DNA of 64,000 nt, taken from the NCBI GenBank assembly GCA_029718625.1, contig CM056389.1, positions 17,523,670 through 17,587,669 of the forward strand. Reading direction: 5' to 3'. Made by a program: the position numbers and the translations under genes. The notes beneath the pieces were generated by a model that ran no database searches, was not told where the DNA came from, and was given only the letters and a program-made list of their open reading frames with translations. Below, piece by piece: positions 11,101-20,024 of the stretch (position 1 is its first letter; each line of letters opens with the position of its first letter). This DNA comes from Synaphobranchus kaupii. Its lineage: Eukaryota > Chordata > Actinopteri > Anguilliformes > Synaphobranchidae.

Positions 11101-14100
11101 TGCAGAGGTGTAAAATCCAGGTTCAAAAGTCCTCCCCAGTATTTTGTTCCAATCACCTGCATTTGCTAATTAGCACAATTCTTCATCCAGGAGGTAGAAC
11201 TAATTAGTGAAATCAGCTGGCTGAGTTCATGGGTGGAAGAAACACATGCAAAGACCTTTATTTTCTGACCCCTGGATTTTATACCTCTAATCATATGTGG
11301 TGTAATGGCTCATGAGGTGAGGTTACAGCGGTTGGTGAACCGTGTAAAGTCTTATATTGGAAGTCTAGGATGAAGAAATATAAGCCAAGCCTTTCTGAAG
11401 TGAGACAGAACCAAATTGTTCTGAAATGCTGCTTTTTTACCTTGAAATGCGTCATGTCTGAATATATCACTAACTCATGTATGACACTCTGATATGTTTT
11501 TCCTTTCAGAACAACACTCACAATAGCGCACAGATAACTTTGTTTAATGATGCGACCTCGGGTTCTCTCACCCCTAAAGTGCGGCTTGAGATTCCAGTTC
11601 TGTGCACGTACTGGAACAATATCCTCATCTCAACAGGATATTCTCCTTCAGGGTGAGACCAACACTCTGTATGCCATCATAGAAAAATCCGCATTATTTG
11701 GTGAAATATGAAAAAGAAACTGTACATAAGGAATATACTGTAGGCTACGTCAGAAAATATCTGAAAATATAAATTATTGAGATTATATTACAAAATATGT
11801 AATCCTACACAACATTATGCAATATATGCTTAGCCAATTCATTCAATTGAAAGTAACAGTGAATTACATTGTTTCTGATATTTTAGGAGCATTGCAATAC
11901 ATAATCCATATAGATTAATATCATACTGTCATGGTTTTTGGCAGCCTCTGATGTTTCTGCGGTCGTGATTCTATTTGGCATCGTCGGGACGCTCTATCTG
12001 ATTTTTTCGGTCATAAACAGCACTTCCGCATTCTGGCACTTCGATATTGTCTTTGCTATGTTGACAACAAAGTCGGTAAGGTATAGGAATTTCGGTCACT
12101 GCATTTCTAGTTCGTAGGAATAAGAAACGCAGCAAGTCCGGTTAACAATTAGGATTAGATTGGTTTTCTTTTTTCTTTCCAATTGTTCTCTTTATCCTTT
12201 ATTCTTTTTACCTGTTACCTTTTGTGTTCAAGCTCTTTTGCCTCTAGAGCTTTGGATAACAGGTTGTTCTTTCCTTCACTCGTTTCTTCGAGTTTTGTTT
12301 TGTTTCACAACCTCCTGTTACGCCTAATTATTTAGTGCGTGAGGTTCTTTTGTTAGTTATTATCGCCTCCGTTTTTGAGGTTGCTTTGTTTTGCCTTGTG
12401 CTAGGGAAGTTTTGCTCCCGATCTTGTGTTATCTCCGTCCTGGTGCGGCTACTTCCACTTTTGTGGCGTATCTTTCTAGATACGCTTTTAGAAATCCTTG
12501 TCGGTCGCGTTTCTCCGAACCTTACACCCCCCCTCACACATACTTTTACATTTTATATTTCAACATACACTCAGCACCAAAATAAAGTTACACTGAATTT
12601 ATGGATGTTTTTATTTTCTTTCATGAGAAATATCATATTGCACCAGAAATGTTGTATTATTATTGAAGTTATGACAAAAACGAGCACTGTTTAGTTCTCC
12701 AAACAAGCAGTCAATAATTATGCTCTGTATAGCTGTACAGTGTGACCACTAATACCCATTTTCTTTGTGTGCTCTTTCAAAAGGTATGACTGGATCAAAG
12801 ACGTGATAGAGGGATCTGGGACCTTTCAGGTTTCAGTCCAGCTCCTGAACGGAACTTATCCCCTTCCCCATAACTACTCGCTTTCCCCCAACGAGGAGGT
12901 TGTGGTCGAAGTATCGATCAACTCCACAGTGGCCCAAATCAAGCTGGTCATTAACGAGTGCTGGGCCACACCTACCAGCGACCCTTTGGACGCAACTTCC
13001 TCTTATTTCCTGAAAAACAGGTCAGATTTTTCAACTGGGCTGTGAGTGTATAACAGAAAGTCGAGTGTCGTCAATGCCTGGAATAGCCTTACAAATTTTC
13101 CTGTTGAACTCTATGGAAAAATAAGTTAGGAGAAGAAACCCTTCAAGTTATCCATCCACATCTACTGCATATCTGACAGCAGAGTGATGGTTTAAGGCTT
13201 GTTTGATACGTCAGACCCTTTCCATTTAGCAAACCATGTGTTCCATACTGTTCCAGTGTAATTTACAGCTAAATCTAGTCCCACCCCCAATTCAAATAGA
13301 GATCCATTCAAATGCAGAGAGGTTATAGTATCGCTTGTAGGAGTACCAGAAAATAAGATATCAAGAGTCTTTTCGTATTGTTGGGTCACAGACATCAGGA
13401 AGCCATGGCATGGAAAGGATATGCGACCAAATATTAAAAATTATTACTTTATTCTACATTATGTTAAACTGTCCAATATTTTTCATGCCCGAAAATGGAG
13501 GGGACTATGTACTAAAGGTTCTATAATTTTGAAAGGGTTCATCCGATATGGATGAAAATACCCTCAAATTAAAGCTGACAGTCTGCACTTCAACGTCATT
13601 GTCATCGAATCCTTTCTAACTCAGAGTGCTAGAGTACAGACCCTAAAAATAACTAAAAATGTGTCACTGTCCAATTAATTATGGTGCTCACTGTATGTAC
13701 TAGACTTGTTGGGTGTTCAAGTCCAGTCTTGAGCACAGTGCTGGATATTCTCTAGACTTCGGGTTAATGATGAACCAAGACGGGCTGAATGGCCTGTTAT
13801 GTATTCTTACTTTCTTTTATTGTGCTATATAACTGTGTTCTCAGAAAACCACAATGAGTTATATGTACCATATCCACATAATATTGTGGCACTTGTGTAT
13901 CATTTGTTCTCTCTTTTCCCCAGCTGTCCAGTCCTTAACACCTACACCACCGTCCTACAGAATGGGAACTCCAGCGTGTCTCGCTTGGCCATTCGCGTCT
14001 TCTCTTTCGTCCAGGAGAACGTGATCTACCTGCACTGTAAAGTGCAGATTTGCTTTGAGACCCCGGGGGCTACCTGCAGACCAGTAAGCCTTCCCACAAT

Positions 14101-15538
14101 CCCTGCAAGTGTGGAGGGATTATCACAAGCATTCTTTGTATGGTGGAAAGTGGATCCTGCCTGAATTGTGCCATCTTTTTTTTTGTTTTTTAAATGAACT
14201 TGGATTTACCATCCAATGATTTAAAAAGACCTTTTAGGAAAGCATTTTTTCCCCAAAGATTCTTAAGAGCTGTGCAATTTTCTACTCTGCCTTTCTTTTC
14301 AAAGGATTGCATTGGGCGTAAAGGAGGATCTGAAAACATAGTTGCAAGAGGCAGTGCTTCGTATGGGCCCATTTATAAGAATACAGAATGTGAGTATCAC
14401 ACAACATTTCATTTAACTCATGGGTGAATAGTTGGAGATTCAAACATTGCAGTTTCAGAGATCCTGGAGGGAACCATAGTTATGTGTTGTGCTTTCACAT
14501 TTTTATTGGTTTTCAGTTGCTGTGCCTTTTTTAACATTAATTGAATATCCAGTTACAAAATAAATCTGTCATCAAGGGGCAAAGCAGATTTATAGAATTG
14601 AATTGGATTGATTGAATGATATGGCTTGAAATAACTCCTGGGGTGCAGGGTTTATTCTGTTACTCAGTGTCCGATAATTCAGTCTTGTCCTGAGCTTCTG
14701 AATCGCAGTAAGTTTGACATCAAACGCTGGACCTCTGTGTTGGTGTCCACATTGGGATGTCATCAACTGTTAGAGCCAGCGGTTAGAGTCACTTGGAGTT
14801 CTGTCATTAGTTAGAGATGGGAGTGCCAGGGGCCAGTCAACAGACTGAACTGTCACAGTCACAGGCACTTCAGCAACCATAACTTCAAATCTTCTGAGAG
14901 ACATCTCACAGGGCGGGGGGGGGGGGGCAAAGGTCACTTCTAATTATATGCAGGCCACGCCCACCCTCACATTGCCCTCCCATTACTGTCACATGATCTG
15001 AAGTCATGCCCACTTCATTTAGACTTTCTGGCTAGCTCAACTGATGAACAGACTGACAACTGAGGATGTCCTAAAATGGACTCCGACCCCCAAGATCCAG
15101 GCCCAGTCAGATGATATGTATTCCAGTGTATTGTAAATATATGGACATTCGGGAAAATGTGATACATATATCTCACAGAAATTAACTTAAAAAGAAATTC
15201 ATTGCCATTTACATAATACATTAGAAAGTTTACATAATTTGGTATACTTACTTATGTATGGCGAAGCTTTGCATGCGTCTTGATTGGAGGAAACCTACTT
15301 TTGACCTTCAGGATAAAAGCACTGTGTAACCTTTGACACCTTCTCTCCGGCAGGGACAGATGAGGAGATAGTGAATTCGTTTCAGGAAGTGGTCTTCATC
15401 GTTGTGGGGGTTGGGGTGGGTGTTTTGATCGTTGGAGCTCTGACCATAGTCTGCTACCGCAAACGACGAGTTGGACACTACAATTTCAACTTCACGCCCA
15501 AGCAAGAGACTTTCACCTACCACGTGTTTGGCACATAG
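1486..15538 (+). CDS. ZP-domain membrane protein gene, 3' part (10 exons; UMODL1-like)
   Basis: Exons 1486-1977, 2598-2710, 3668-3884, 4696-4833, 10008-10417, 11510-11652, 12784-13020, 13924-14083, 14305-14389 and 15354-15538 join with matching phases into one frame of about 726 codons ending in TAG. All introns are GT-AG. Domain order is Ser/Thr-rich mucin-like segment, SEA domain, calcium-binding EGF, second Ser/Thr-rich linker, ZP-N, ZP-C, transmembrane helix and a tail of about 30 residues. SEA-EGF-ZP order is known for uromodulin-like 1; ZP modules polymerise extracellular proteins after release from the membrane. The first visible exon has no ATG and begins in phase 1, so the signal peptide and any N-terminal domains lie left of the window. 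The family assignment is inference; the domain calls are directly seen. An unrelated fish mucin with a ZP module remains possible. Confidence 0.85.
2104..2150. repeat. (ATT)n/(AGT)n microsatellite
   Basis: About 12 units of ATT followed by three AGT units, in the intron after exon 1486-1977. Confidence 0.9.
2598..2710 (+). CDS. Exon: N-terminal half of SEA domain
   Basis: The acceptor is cccacag (2591-2597) and the donor gtacat (2711). Joined to the previous exon it reads [11 protein letters not shown], then a segment rich in Asn, Thr, Leu and Ile ending NIERE, giving the start of the alpha/beta SEA fold. Phase is 1 in and 0 out, matching the exon at 3668. The sequon NTSS is visible. It is too short to identify alone; the call depends on its junction with the next exon. 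Confidence 0.75.
3002..3515. mobile_element. MITE with about 45-bp TIRs, interrupted by an LTR
   Basis: The left end (GCAGGATTACTGAGTTCGCT around 3022-3041) is inverted at the right end (GACTCAGTAATCCTGCTTT, 3482-3500), and the similarity extends outward to a GGGTGGTATTCC-like terminus. A second inverted pair (3387-3407 and 3448-3468) lies inside. Without the LTR at 3053-3385 the element would be about 180 bp. Superfamily not assigned. Confidence 0.7.
3053..3385 (-). mobile_element. Solo LTR with 5-bp target-site duplication
   Basis: 333 bp beginning TGTGGCA and ending TGCCACA, flanked by CTGCA on both sides (3048-3052 and 3386-3390). On the minus strand it has LTR organisation: TG end, a TTTAAAGG TATA-like box, AATAAA signal and a U5-like segment ending CA. 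No internal retroelement genes are present, so it is a solo LTR left by LTR-LTR recombination. It could be the relic of a gypsy-type element; the family is not proven. Confidence 0.8.
3668..3884 (+). CDS. Exon: C-terminal half of SEA domain with GSVVV cleavage motif
   Basis: The acceptor tccacag (3661-3667) follows a long T tract. Translation starts [10 protein letters not shown] and contains [11 protein letters not shown], the motif at which self-cleaving SEA domains (for example MUC1) break between Gly and Ser (codons 3749-3754 here). It is followed by a beta strand (FMIVFTKN), an amphipathic helix segment and sequons NVS, NSS and NSS. The exon ends in phase 1 at gtacgc (3885). A MITE begins only about 60 bp into the following intron. 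Confidence 0.85.
3944..4349. mobile_element. MITE rich in TTAGCCCTGGGCTAA palindromes
   Basis: The ends CACACTG (3944-3950) and CAGTGTG (4343-4349) are inverted, and the motif TTAGCCCTGGGCTA and its reverse recur about eight times in 400 bp. A (TAA)n run lies inside at 4142-4168. It lies in the intron just after the SEA exon. Confidence 0.65.
4384..4450. mobile_element. Fragment of an hAT-like element end
   Basis: Contains GAGTGATTCCCAAACTCTCA, similar to the CAGTGGTTCCCAAA terminus of the intact element at 5827; no matching right end was found. Confidence 0.3.
4696..4833 (+). CDS. Exon: calcium-binding EGF-like domain
   Basis: A single phase-1/phase-1 exon encodes one EGF module starting DFNECD. 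It has six cysteines (NEC, HDC, ANC, YTC, VC, RRC) and the calcium-binding pattern D-x-N-E-C followed by CxNxxGSYxCxC. Symmetric phase-1 exons are usual for shuffled EGF modules. Acceptor is cctcag and donor gtgagt (4834). It sits between the SEA domain and the second Ser/Thr-rich linker, where it would be a rigid spacer or interaction module on the cell surface. Confidence 0.9.
4834..5826. other. Intron sequence, nothing identified
   Basis: AT-rich unique-looking intron DNA without recognisable repeat ends or exons. Confidence 0.5.
5827..6432. mobile_element. Non-autonomous hAT-like transposon with 8-bp TSD
   Basis: 606 bp with terminal inverted repeats CAGTGGTTCCCAAA ... TTTGGGAACCACTG. 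Flanks are AAATAGAG (5819-5826) and CAATAGAG (6433-6440), an 8-bp duplication with one mismatch. The CAGTG end and 8-bp TSD fit hAT. No transposase frame is visible. Confidence 0.85.
6547..7089 (-). mobile_element. Internally deleted Tc1-like element, copy 1
   Basis: 543 bp including flanking TA dinucleotides. The TIR begins CACTGCCTGACCAAAAAAAA and its inverse ends GGCCAGGCAGTG. Internal sequence is remnant Tc1-type transposase on the minus strand, disrupted by stops and frameshifts. The deletion structure is shared with the copy at 18443-18980. Confidence 0.85.
7300..7562. other. Intron stretch with recurrent TGGCCCAC motifs
   Basis: The octamer TGGCCCAC and close variants recur six to eight times at irregular spacing in both halves of the interval. 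No exact period or element ends were found. Confidence 0.35.
7563..8518. mobile_element. 956-bp fold-back (long palindromic) DNA transposon
   Basis: The termini TACAAACCCCAATTCCA and its inverse (ending 8518) are flanked by TA. The two halves are inverted copies of each other almost throughout: arms 7563-7800 and 8240-8518, and an inner palindrome 7978-8230 centred near 8097. About 150 bp (7820-7970) is missing from the right arm. The TIR and TA target fit the mariner/Tc1 group. Transcribed from the intron it would form a very long hairpin RNA. Confidence 0.8.
8519..9090. other. Intron sequence, nothing identified
   Basis: No exon, no repeat ends; AT-rich. Confidence 0.4.
9096..9121. repeat. 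(GGAC)n microsatellite
   Basis: About six units of a tetranucleotide just before a retroposon tail. Confidence 0.85.
9126..9260 (-). mobile_element. Retroposon 3' end fragment with (AATTC)n tail
   Basis: (AATTC)n then a TTTTATTTGTATAGCGCTTT block; the reverse complement matches the tail type seen at 1430-1475 (GCGCTATA-AATAAA-TTGA). Family not assigned. Confidence 0.6.
9261..10007. other. Intron sequence, nothing identified
   Basis: No exon or element ends seen before the acceptor at 10007; the last part reads as ordinary intron with a C/T-rich tract. Confidence 0.4.
10008..10417 (+). CDS. Exon: Ser/Thr linker plus N-terminal part of ZP-N
   Basis: Acceptor cccttacag, donor gtaagtgc (10418); phase 1 in, 0 out; 410 bp. 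The first half is Thr/Ser-rich and ends in three 30-bp tandem repeats (10112-10201) encoding [14 protein letters not shown] decapeptides, a probable O-glycosylated spacer. The second half begins the ZP-N module: ITVQC (first conserved Cys), a beta strand with [13 protein letters not shown] (second Cys) and SWDQCGT (third Cys). ZP-N modules are immunoglobulin-like and mediate polymerisation. The preceding 5.2-kb intron is filled with transposons. Confidence 0.9.
10112..10201 (+). repeat. Three 30-bp coding tandem repeats
   Basis: Three in-frame copies encode [20 protein letters not shown] and [10 protein letters not shown]. They expand the Ser/Thr spacer between the EGF and ZP domains and are likely length-variable between alleles. 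Confidence 0.9.
10462..11044. mobile_element. 583-bp TTAA fold-back MITE
   Basis: Bounded by TTAA on both sides with ends TTAAAGGGATAG and CTATCCCTTTAA. Arms of about 217 bp (10462-10678 and 10829-11044) are near-perfect inverted repeats around a loop of about 150 bp. The TTAA target suggests piggyBac or Kolobok mobilisation; no transposase present. It sits between two ZP-N exons. Confidence 0.9.
11104..11288. mobile_element. Short MITE, copy 1
   Basis: TIR AGAGGTGTAAAATCCAGG at the left and its near inverse (CCTGGATTTTATACCTCT) at the right, 185 bp. A truncated copy in opposite orientation is at 19688-19798. Confidence 0.7.
11510..11652 (+). CDS. Exon: end of ZP-N and ZP linker
   Basis: Acceptor cctttcag, donor gtgaga (11653); phase 0 in, 2 out. 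It encodes [14 protein letters not shown] and then [13 protein letters not shown]. The LEIPVLC(T/K)Y element is the conserved fourth ZP-N cysteine region, after which the linker to ZP-C starts. An N-glycosylation sequon (NNT) opens the exon. It is typical of ZP proteins such as uromodulin and UMODL1. Confidence 0.88.
11653..12783. other. Intron with unclassified repeat-like segment
   Basis: The portion 11930-12540 has composition unlike the surrounding AT-rich intron (pyrimidine-rich, CpG-containing), and looks like an inserted element, but I found no ends or coding motifs to name it. Confidence 0.3.
12784..13020 (+). CDS. Exon: N-terminal part of ZP-C
   Basis: Phase 2 in and out, 237 bp, acceptor ttcaaaag (ending 12783) and donor gtcaga (13021). 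Translation starts [15 protein letters not shown] and continues through a Gln/Val-rich strand, a Pro-Tyr-rich loop and ends [12 protein letters not shown]...YFLKNR. The NECWATP motif with its cysteine is the hallmark of ZP-C in uromodulin-type proteins. Sequons NGT, NYS and NST are present. Confidence 0.9.
13090..13385 (+). mobile_element. Partial copy of the 7563-8518 fold-back element
   Basis: Colinear with 8090-8216 of the fold-back element, then continues with the reverse complement of 7840-7985, the part missing from that element's right arm. It is therefore a fuller copy of one arm. Confidence 0.75.
13410..13695 (+). mobile_element. Tc1-like element 3' end fragment
   Basis: Resembles the terminal part of a common fish Tc1/mariner element, ending GTGTCACTGTCC ... 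CTCACTGTA. The left part is missing and no transposase frame remains. Confidence 0.5.
13924..14083 (+). CDS. Exon: middle of ZP-C
   Basis: Acceptor ttccccag, donor gtaagcc (14084); phase 2 in, 0 out. It encodes [15 protein letters not shown], then [10 protein letters not shown] and [14 protein letters not shown] with terminal TCRP. The spacing SCP ... LHCKVQIC ... TC matches ZP-C, and the F-x-F strand in RVFSFV is typical. Confidence 0.92.
14305..14389 (+). CDS. Exon: last ZP-C cysteine and juxtamembrane segment
   Basis: Acceptor cttttcaaag, donor gtgagt (14390); phase 0 in, 1 out. It opens with DC, the final ZP-C cysteine, then IGRKGG and a short polar stretch ending YKNTE. ZP proteins are normally cleaved between ZP-C and the membrane anchor. 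No classical RXXR furin site is present; GRK is the only basic cluster, so processing by a different protease (as with hepsin on uromodulin) is possible but unproven. Confidence 0.75.
14390..15353. other. Last intron, nothing identified
   Basis: Contains a G run (about 14915-14927) and no clear element ends. Confidence 0.4.
15354..15538 (+). CDS. Terminal exon: transmembrane helix and cytoplasmic tail
   Basis: Acceptor ctccggcag; phase 1 in; stop TAG at 15536-15538. After an acidic lead (TDEEIVNSF) comes a hydrophobic segment of about 23 residues rich in Val, Gly, Ile and Leu, then the stop-transfer RKRR and a tail of about 25 residues rich in Phe, Tyr, Asn and Thr ending HVFGT. The protein is therefore type I membrane anchored, not GPI anchored like uromodulin itself. 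Confidence 0.88.
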
Positions 15539-16090
15539 TTATTCCATCAGTCTCACATTTTTATCAGATTTCAGTGTGTAATTAAGTGTAATTAAAGCTC
15601 TCTCAACTACTTTGTATTGTATACATAACATTATAATACTGTATATGTATATGTATATTTAATAGTAAGCATACAGTAGTGAAGTCTCTGTATTGCAAGA
15701 TTCTATTATATTAAAAAGTGAATGTGAGGCACATGTTGATGGATGGACACATGGCTATATACTGTACACACCTGCAAAGCTATCTATATTTATTATATTT
15801 ACAGTAACTTGGTTAGATTGTGTGTGTTTTAGCTGAAACTATGAATAGATATATTCACAAATATTGTATTATTTATTTCTGTCAATAATTAATTCACAAG
15901 TTGAAACAATTTAAAAAAATTGGGACAATTTACAGAACTGTACAGCATGAAGAACAACAGTGACACTTTTCAAATGCAAAGGGTATGAACTGCAACTTGG
16001 TCATGTCTTTGTGTACTTAACACATCCTTTCAGCAAAAGCGGGTTATTGTGAACAGCTTGGCATTTTGTAAATAAACATGTATAAGCCAA
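15539..16090 (+). other. Probable 3' UTR
   Basis: AT-rich, no reading frame. Two candidate poly(A) signals follow the stop codon: ATTAAA at 15591-15596 (close) and AATAAA at 16071-16076, the latter followed by a GT/T-rich stretch. The true end was not determined. Confidence 0.5.
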
Positions 16091-16189
16091 TAAGGCTACT
16101 GTTGTTTCATTCATTTTCAGCATAAAAAGATGTAGTTCCACACAGTTAATGAAACAAAGAAATAAGACCACAATTGCTTCTCTTACACA

Positions 16190-16378
16190 CCTAAAAGAAG
16201 GTACAAACGCTTGTCAATGGGGTGTTACCCTATAGGTACATACAATTATACCCCTGGCCATCAATACATAATTAAGGTGTACCTTTTTTGCTTGAAATAG
16301 AATATTCAAATAGAACATTATGGGAAATTTGTTCCTTAAAGAAGAAAAATCTACCTCCACTTTATTTCTGAGAGTGTA
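16190..16378. mobile_element. Degraded MITE
   Basis: The right end TTTATTTCTGAGAGTGTA is a common fish MITE terminus; the left end is an eroded counterpart containing AAGAAGGTACAAA. Confidence 0.45.
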
Positions 16379-16426
16379 GTCTCACAGTTGTTTCTAACTA
16401 CATGCCTCGCAGAGCTCACATTGACA

Positions 16427-16760
16427 CTTTGGGCTCTATCTTGACGATCTTAGCGCTTGCTCTAAAAGGCATGGCGCAAGTGCATTTAGGGCGTGTCCAA
16501 GTCCACTTTTGCTAGTTAGACGGCGTGTTATTTGAGCGCTAAGTATGACGCAGCGTGCAAATGGGCTGAACTTAGTCTCTTCATTAATTATAGGTATATC
16601 TTAGGCGTAACATGCAATAAACCAATCAAAATGTCATATCCCATTCCCTTTAAAAGCCATTTGGTTTTGCTTCTTGGTGGATTGCTAATATGGCTGACAG
16701 ACTATGAAACAGTGATTTACAGCTGGTGAAACACGCTCGTACGCGTAGTTAAAGCGTGCC
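16427..16760. mobile_element. Harbinger-like MITE fragment (tentative)
   Basis: Starts GGGCTCTATCTTGACGATCT followed by AGCGC/GGCGCAAG-rich sequence, a pattern I associate with fish PIF/Harbinger-type elements. The right end was not found, so extent is uncertain. Confidence 0.3.
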
Positions 16761-18068
16761 AGCAAGAAATAGGCTATATGGATCAATAGCCTATTATGAT
16801 CAATATTATTTGGACTAACCATTATGTTTTGATATAGACAATAATAATCTTTTACATAAGGGCTTAACACCGGCACTGGTTCCCGGTACTTCCTGACGAA
16901 ACTATTCCCCAGCAATAACGGGGAAAACAAGAAAACATTTTCCATTAGCTTAGACCAGTGCTGTTATTTTACAAAATATATGCGGTTTAATAACACCTGC
17001 AGCATCTTGAGAATAAGCTACCCTCTCACATTAGAAATCGCCAAATTAACCTGCTTGTTTAACACATTTCGTTTGATTATACAATGAAGCATTGTCTAAC
17101 ATCAAGTTCATGAGACTCTTCTCACAGCAGAGAGATCACAGGCATGAATTCGGCTAGTGAATTTCAAGCTTCATTCCGAAGTTCATATTACGTGCATTCT
17201 AATATCTAATATTGATTAATAACATAAATAGCGTTATTTTGCCTTAATGATGACACTAAATACACTAAAGTTGTCAGGTTGGGAACCAATAGGTTTACAT
17301 ATATTTCCCCTTGTTTTATATTGTCCTGCTTATGGAAATATTTTTTTTAATAATCATTTTTACTGGTAGCTTAATGCCTAAAACAAGCCCACTTAAAATA
17401 TGAATCCCTATTTCACAATGTAATTCTGATATTTGTATGCTTGTTTTAACTATTGTCCCCCTGGAAGATTGCAGGATATTATTGGCCAATATAGAGTCAT
17501 AGCTTGATCCAGGATAATTGCGAATACATGTGTAACCTTACAAGTAGCATTGCGCATCGCCTGGATGTTGATGGAGTGCCCCCCCCCCTTTCATTTCACA
17601 TAGTATATAACAGCGTTCTCTGCTGGGGCATAACCCCAGGAAACCCAAAGTTTGCCGTGAACTGCTGTTTTATCCGTTCTTGGCTGACATGTGTGATGGG
17701 GACTTGAATGTATTCGTTGCATATAGTAGCGTGTAGGACAAGAGAGCAGAAGACACTACCAAGTATACAGTATGTGAGTATGGATATACAGTACTGCATG
17801 CATTAGCAAATATGAACGGCAAAGTACATACATTACTAATGCAGAATAAAGAAAAGTGTTTAATTTAACCAATTTTTTCTATGCAACCAATTGAGCTTCA
17901 CATCTACTTGTCAATAAATACTCGTCAATGGTAGAATTACAATTCTCAACTGGGCACGCTAGGACATTAGACTTGGGCTTAGGTGTAAGTATACAGCTAG
18001 ATATTTACTGAGGCAATTCAAATTGTGCCTTTCTCATGGGAAAAGAGAGTGAACCCGCAACCTCTGGA
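16761..18068. other. Intergenic sequence, nothing identified
   Basis: AT-rich, short spurious frames only, a C run near 17579-17590. Confidence 0.4.
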
Positions 18069-18376
18069 TGCGTCCCAATATTCTTCACTTCCCACCTCCT
18101 TTCCTCCACTCCCACACTACCACTTCTCTCCTACCCGGAAGTATGCAAAACTGCCTGCATGTTCCAAGTATACGTAGTTGCATGTAGGTACAGTATACAA
18201 TGTACCTGACATTGTGGTTTGTGTCAAGACATTAATTAATATGCAACCATTAATGTGTAAATTAATTAATATGTAATCAGCAACATTAGATTAGGACACA
18301 CAGATCCGTTTCCGGGGCACGGAGGAGAGGAGGTGGTAGTGGAAGAAAGGAGGATGCATTTTTCGTGTATTGGGAC
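18069..18376. mobile_element. TIR element with CCTCC-rich arms
   Basis: The left end GTCCCAATA with CCTCCTTTCCTCCACT downstream is matched in inverse at the right end (GTGGAAGAAAGGAGG ... TATTGGGAC). Imperfect arms of about 75 bp, unclassified. Confidence 0.55.
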
Positions 18377-18442
18377 TCTGTGTGTTGCTGTCATTTCCAG
18401 ATCACTCGCTAGCTTAGGAAAGATACACTAACCGCACTGTAA

Positions 18443-18980
18443 TACACTGCCTGGCCAAAAAAAAAGTCGCACACTCTAATATTTCGTTGGACCGCCTTTA
18501 ACTTTGATTACGGTGAACATTCATCGTGGCATTGTTTCGACAACCTTATGCAACGTCACAACATTTATTTCTGTCCAGAGTTGCATTCATTTTTGGCCGA
18601 GATCTTGCATTGATGATGGAAGAGTCAAACTACTCTGTAAAGTCTTCTCCAGCACATCCCAAAGACTTTCAAGGTCAGGACTCTGGTGGCCAATTCATGT
18701 GTGAAAATGATTCCTCATGCTCCCTGAACCACTCTTTCACAATTTGAGCCCGATGAATCTTGGCATTGTCGTCCTGGAATATGCCCATTGATGGGATAAC
18801 CTGGTCATTCAGTACATTCAGGTACTCAGCTGACTTCATTTTATTGCTGCATAACATTGCTGAGCCTAGACCTGACCAATTGAAGCAACCCCAGATCAAA
18901 ACACTGCCTCCAGAGGCTTGTACAGTGGGCACTATGCATGACGGGTGCAACGGCGACTTTTTTTTTGGCCAGGCAGTGTA
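18443..18980 (-). mobile_element. Internally deleted Tc1-like element, copy 2
   Basis: 538 bp with flanking TA. On the minus strand a 91-codon frame (18675-18950) still reads as the middle of a Tc1 transposase: [10 protein letters not shown] and the FQDDNAKIH block with a catalytic Asp. The DNA-binding half and the terminal catalytic part are missing. Same layout as copy 1 and fewer disruptions. Confidence 0.88.
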
Positions 18981-19687
18981 TTATTATCAGGGTTAGCCCT
19001 TGAATTGTATATATTCTGACGCAGGGCTGGGGATGGCCGCTGTGTCACATGGAGAACAGACAGAAAACAATGTAAAAAAAAAAAAAAAAAAGGATAACTG
19101 GCTTTCCACCTTTTAATTGTGCTATAATTGAAAATAACTGAAAAAAAACAACATTTAAAACAAAGGGAAGACCAATCTGGCAACTAAACTCCAGGGAACA
19201 GAGCAGGCAAAAAAACTAAAAAGACAAAAAACCAAAAACAAATGAGACCACAGCACCACTGTGTAACAGCATGACTAAAGCCTTTTCGTTTGTTCCCCCC
19301 CCCCCCCCATGCCTTTTCATTCAGCCCAATAATTAGTCAATGGGCAGCAGCTGAAGTGATTACAATGGATCACCAGCTGCTGCAATACCTGCAAGTAGTG
19401 TCGGTGCTGCTGCCCTCTGGTGGACAGCACCCAAACTCCCTTTCCTGGCACTGCAATATTTAAAGGTGGGAATGTGTGAACTTATATTTTATAGTATTGT
19501 TATACTATACTGTATTCTATATTGTATTTCTCTATTAAGATATTTCATTGCTTATATCTGCATGGCAGGTTCATACTGTGAACCACGTACAAAGTTTTTT
19601 TTAAATGTATTTTAATACATTACTATAAGCACCCCCCCCCCCCCCCCTCACCCCCTAGATGGACAGTACCATAAGCAATACTACATT
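18981..19687. other. Intergenic sequence with homopolymer tracts
   Basis: A run near 19074-19091, C runs near 19297-19308 and 19632-19647. No gene or element ends. Confidence 0.5.
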
Positions 19688-19798
19688 TCACTAATTAGTT
19701 CTACCTCCTGGTTGAAGAATTGTGACAAAAACAAAATCAAAATTGAAACAAAATCCTGGGAAGGACTTCTACTTTCTGAACCTGGATTTTACACCTCT
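19688..19798. mobile_element. Short MITE, copy 2 (truncated, inverted)
   Basis: Reverse-complement match to 11104-11215, ending CCTGGATTTTACACCTCT; the other end is lost. Confidence 0.65.
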
Positions 19799-19908
19799 GA
19801 TTATTGGTTATGGGATTCTTTGTTTATTTTAAAATGTTTCCCAGATAAGTCTTGCACTAGAAGTCGCTATTGCCACAAGCTATCTTATCTTGGCATGCCA
19901 AATGAAAA

Positions 19909-20024
<116 letters not shown>

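Noticed and set aside
12328..12694. Coding frames in the intron at 12.3-12.7 kb
   Set aside because: Overlapping frames on both strands with no domain and no splice phase fitting the ZP exons; probably inserted repeat sequence.
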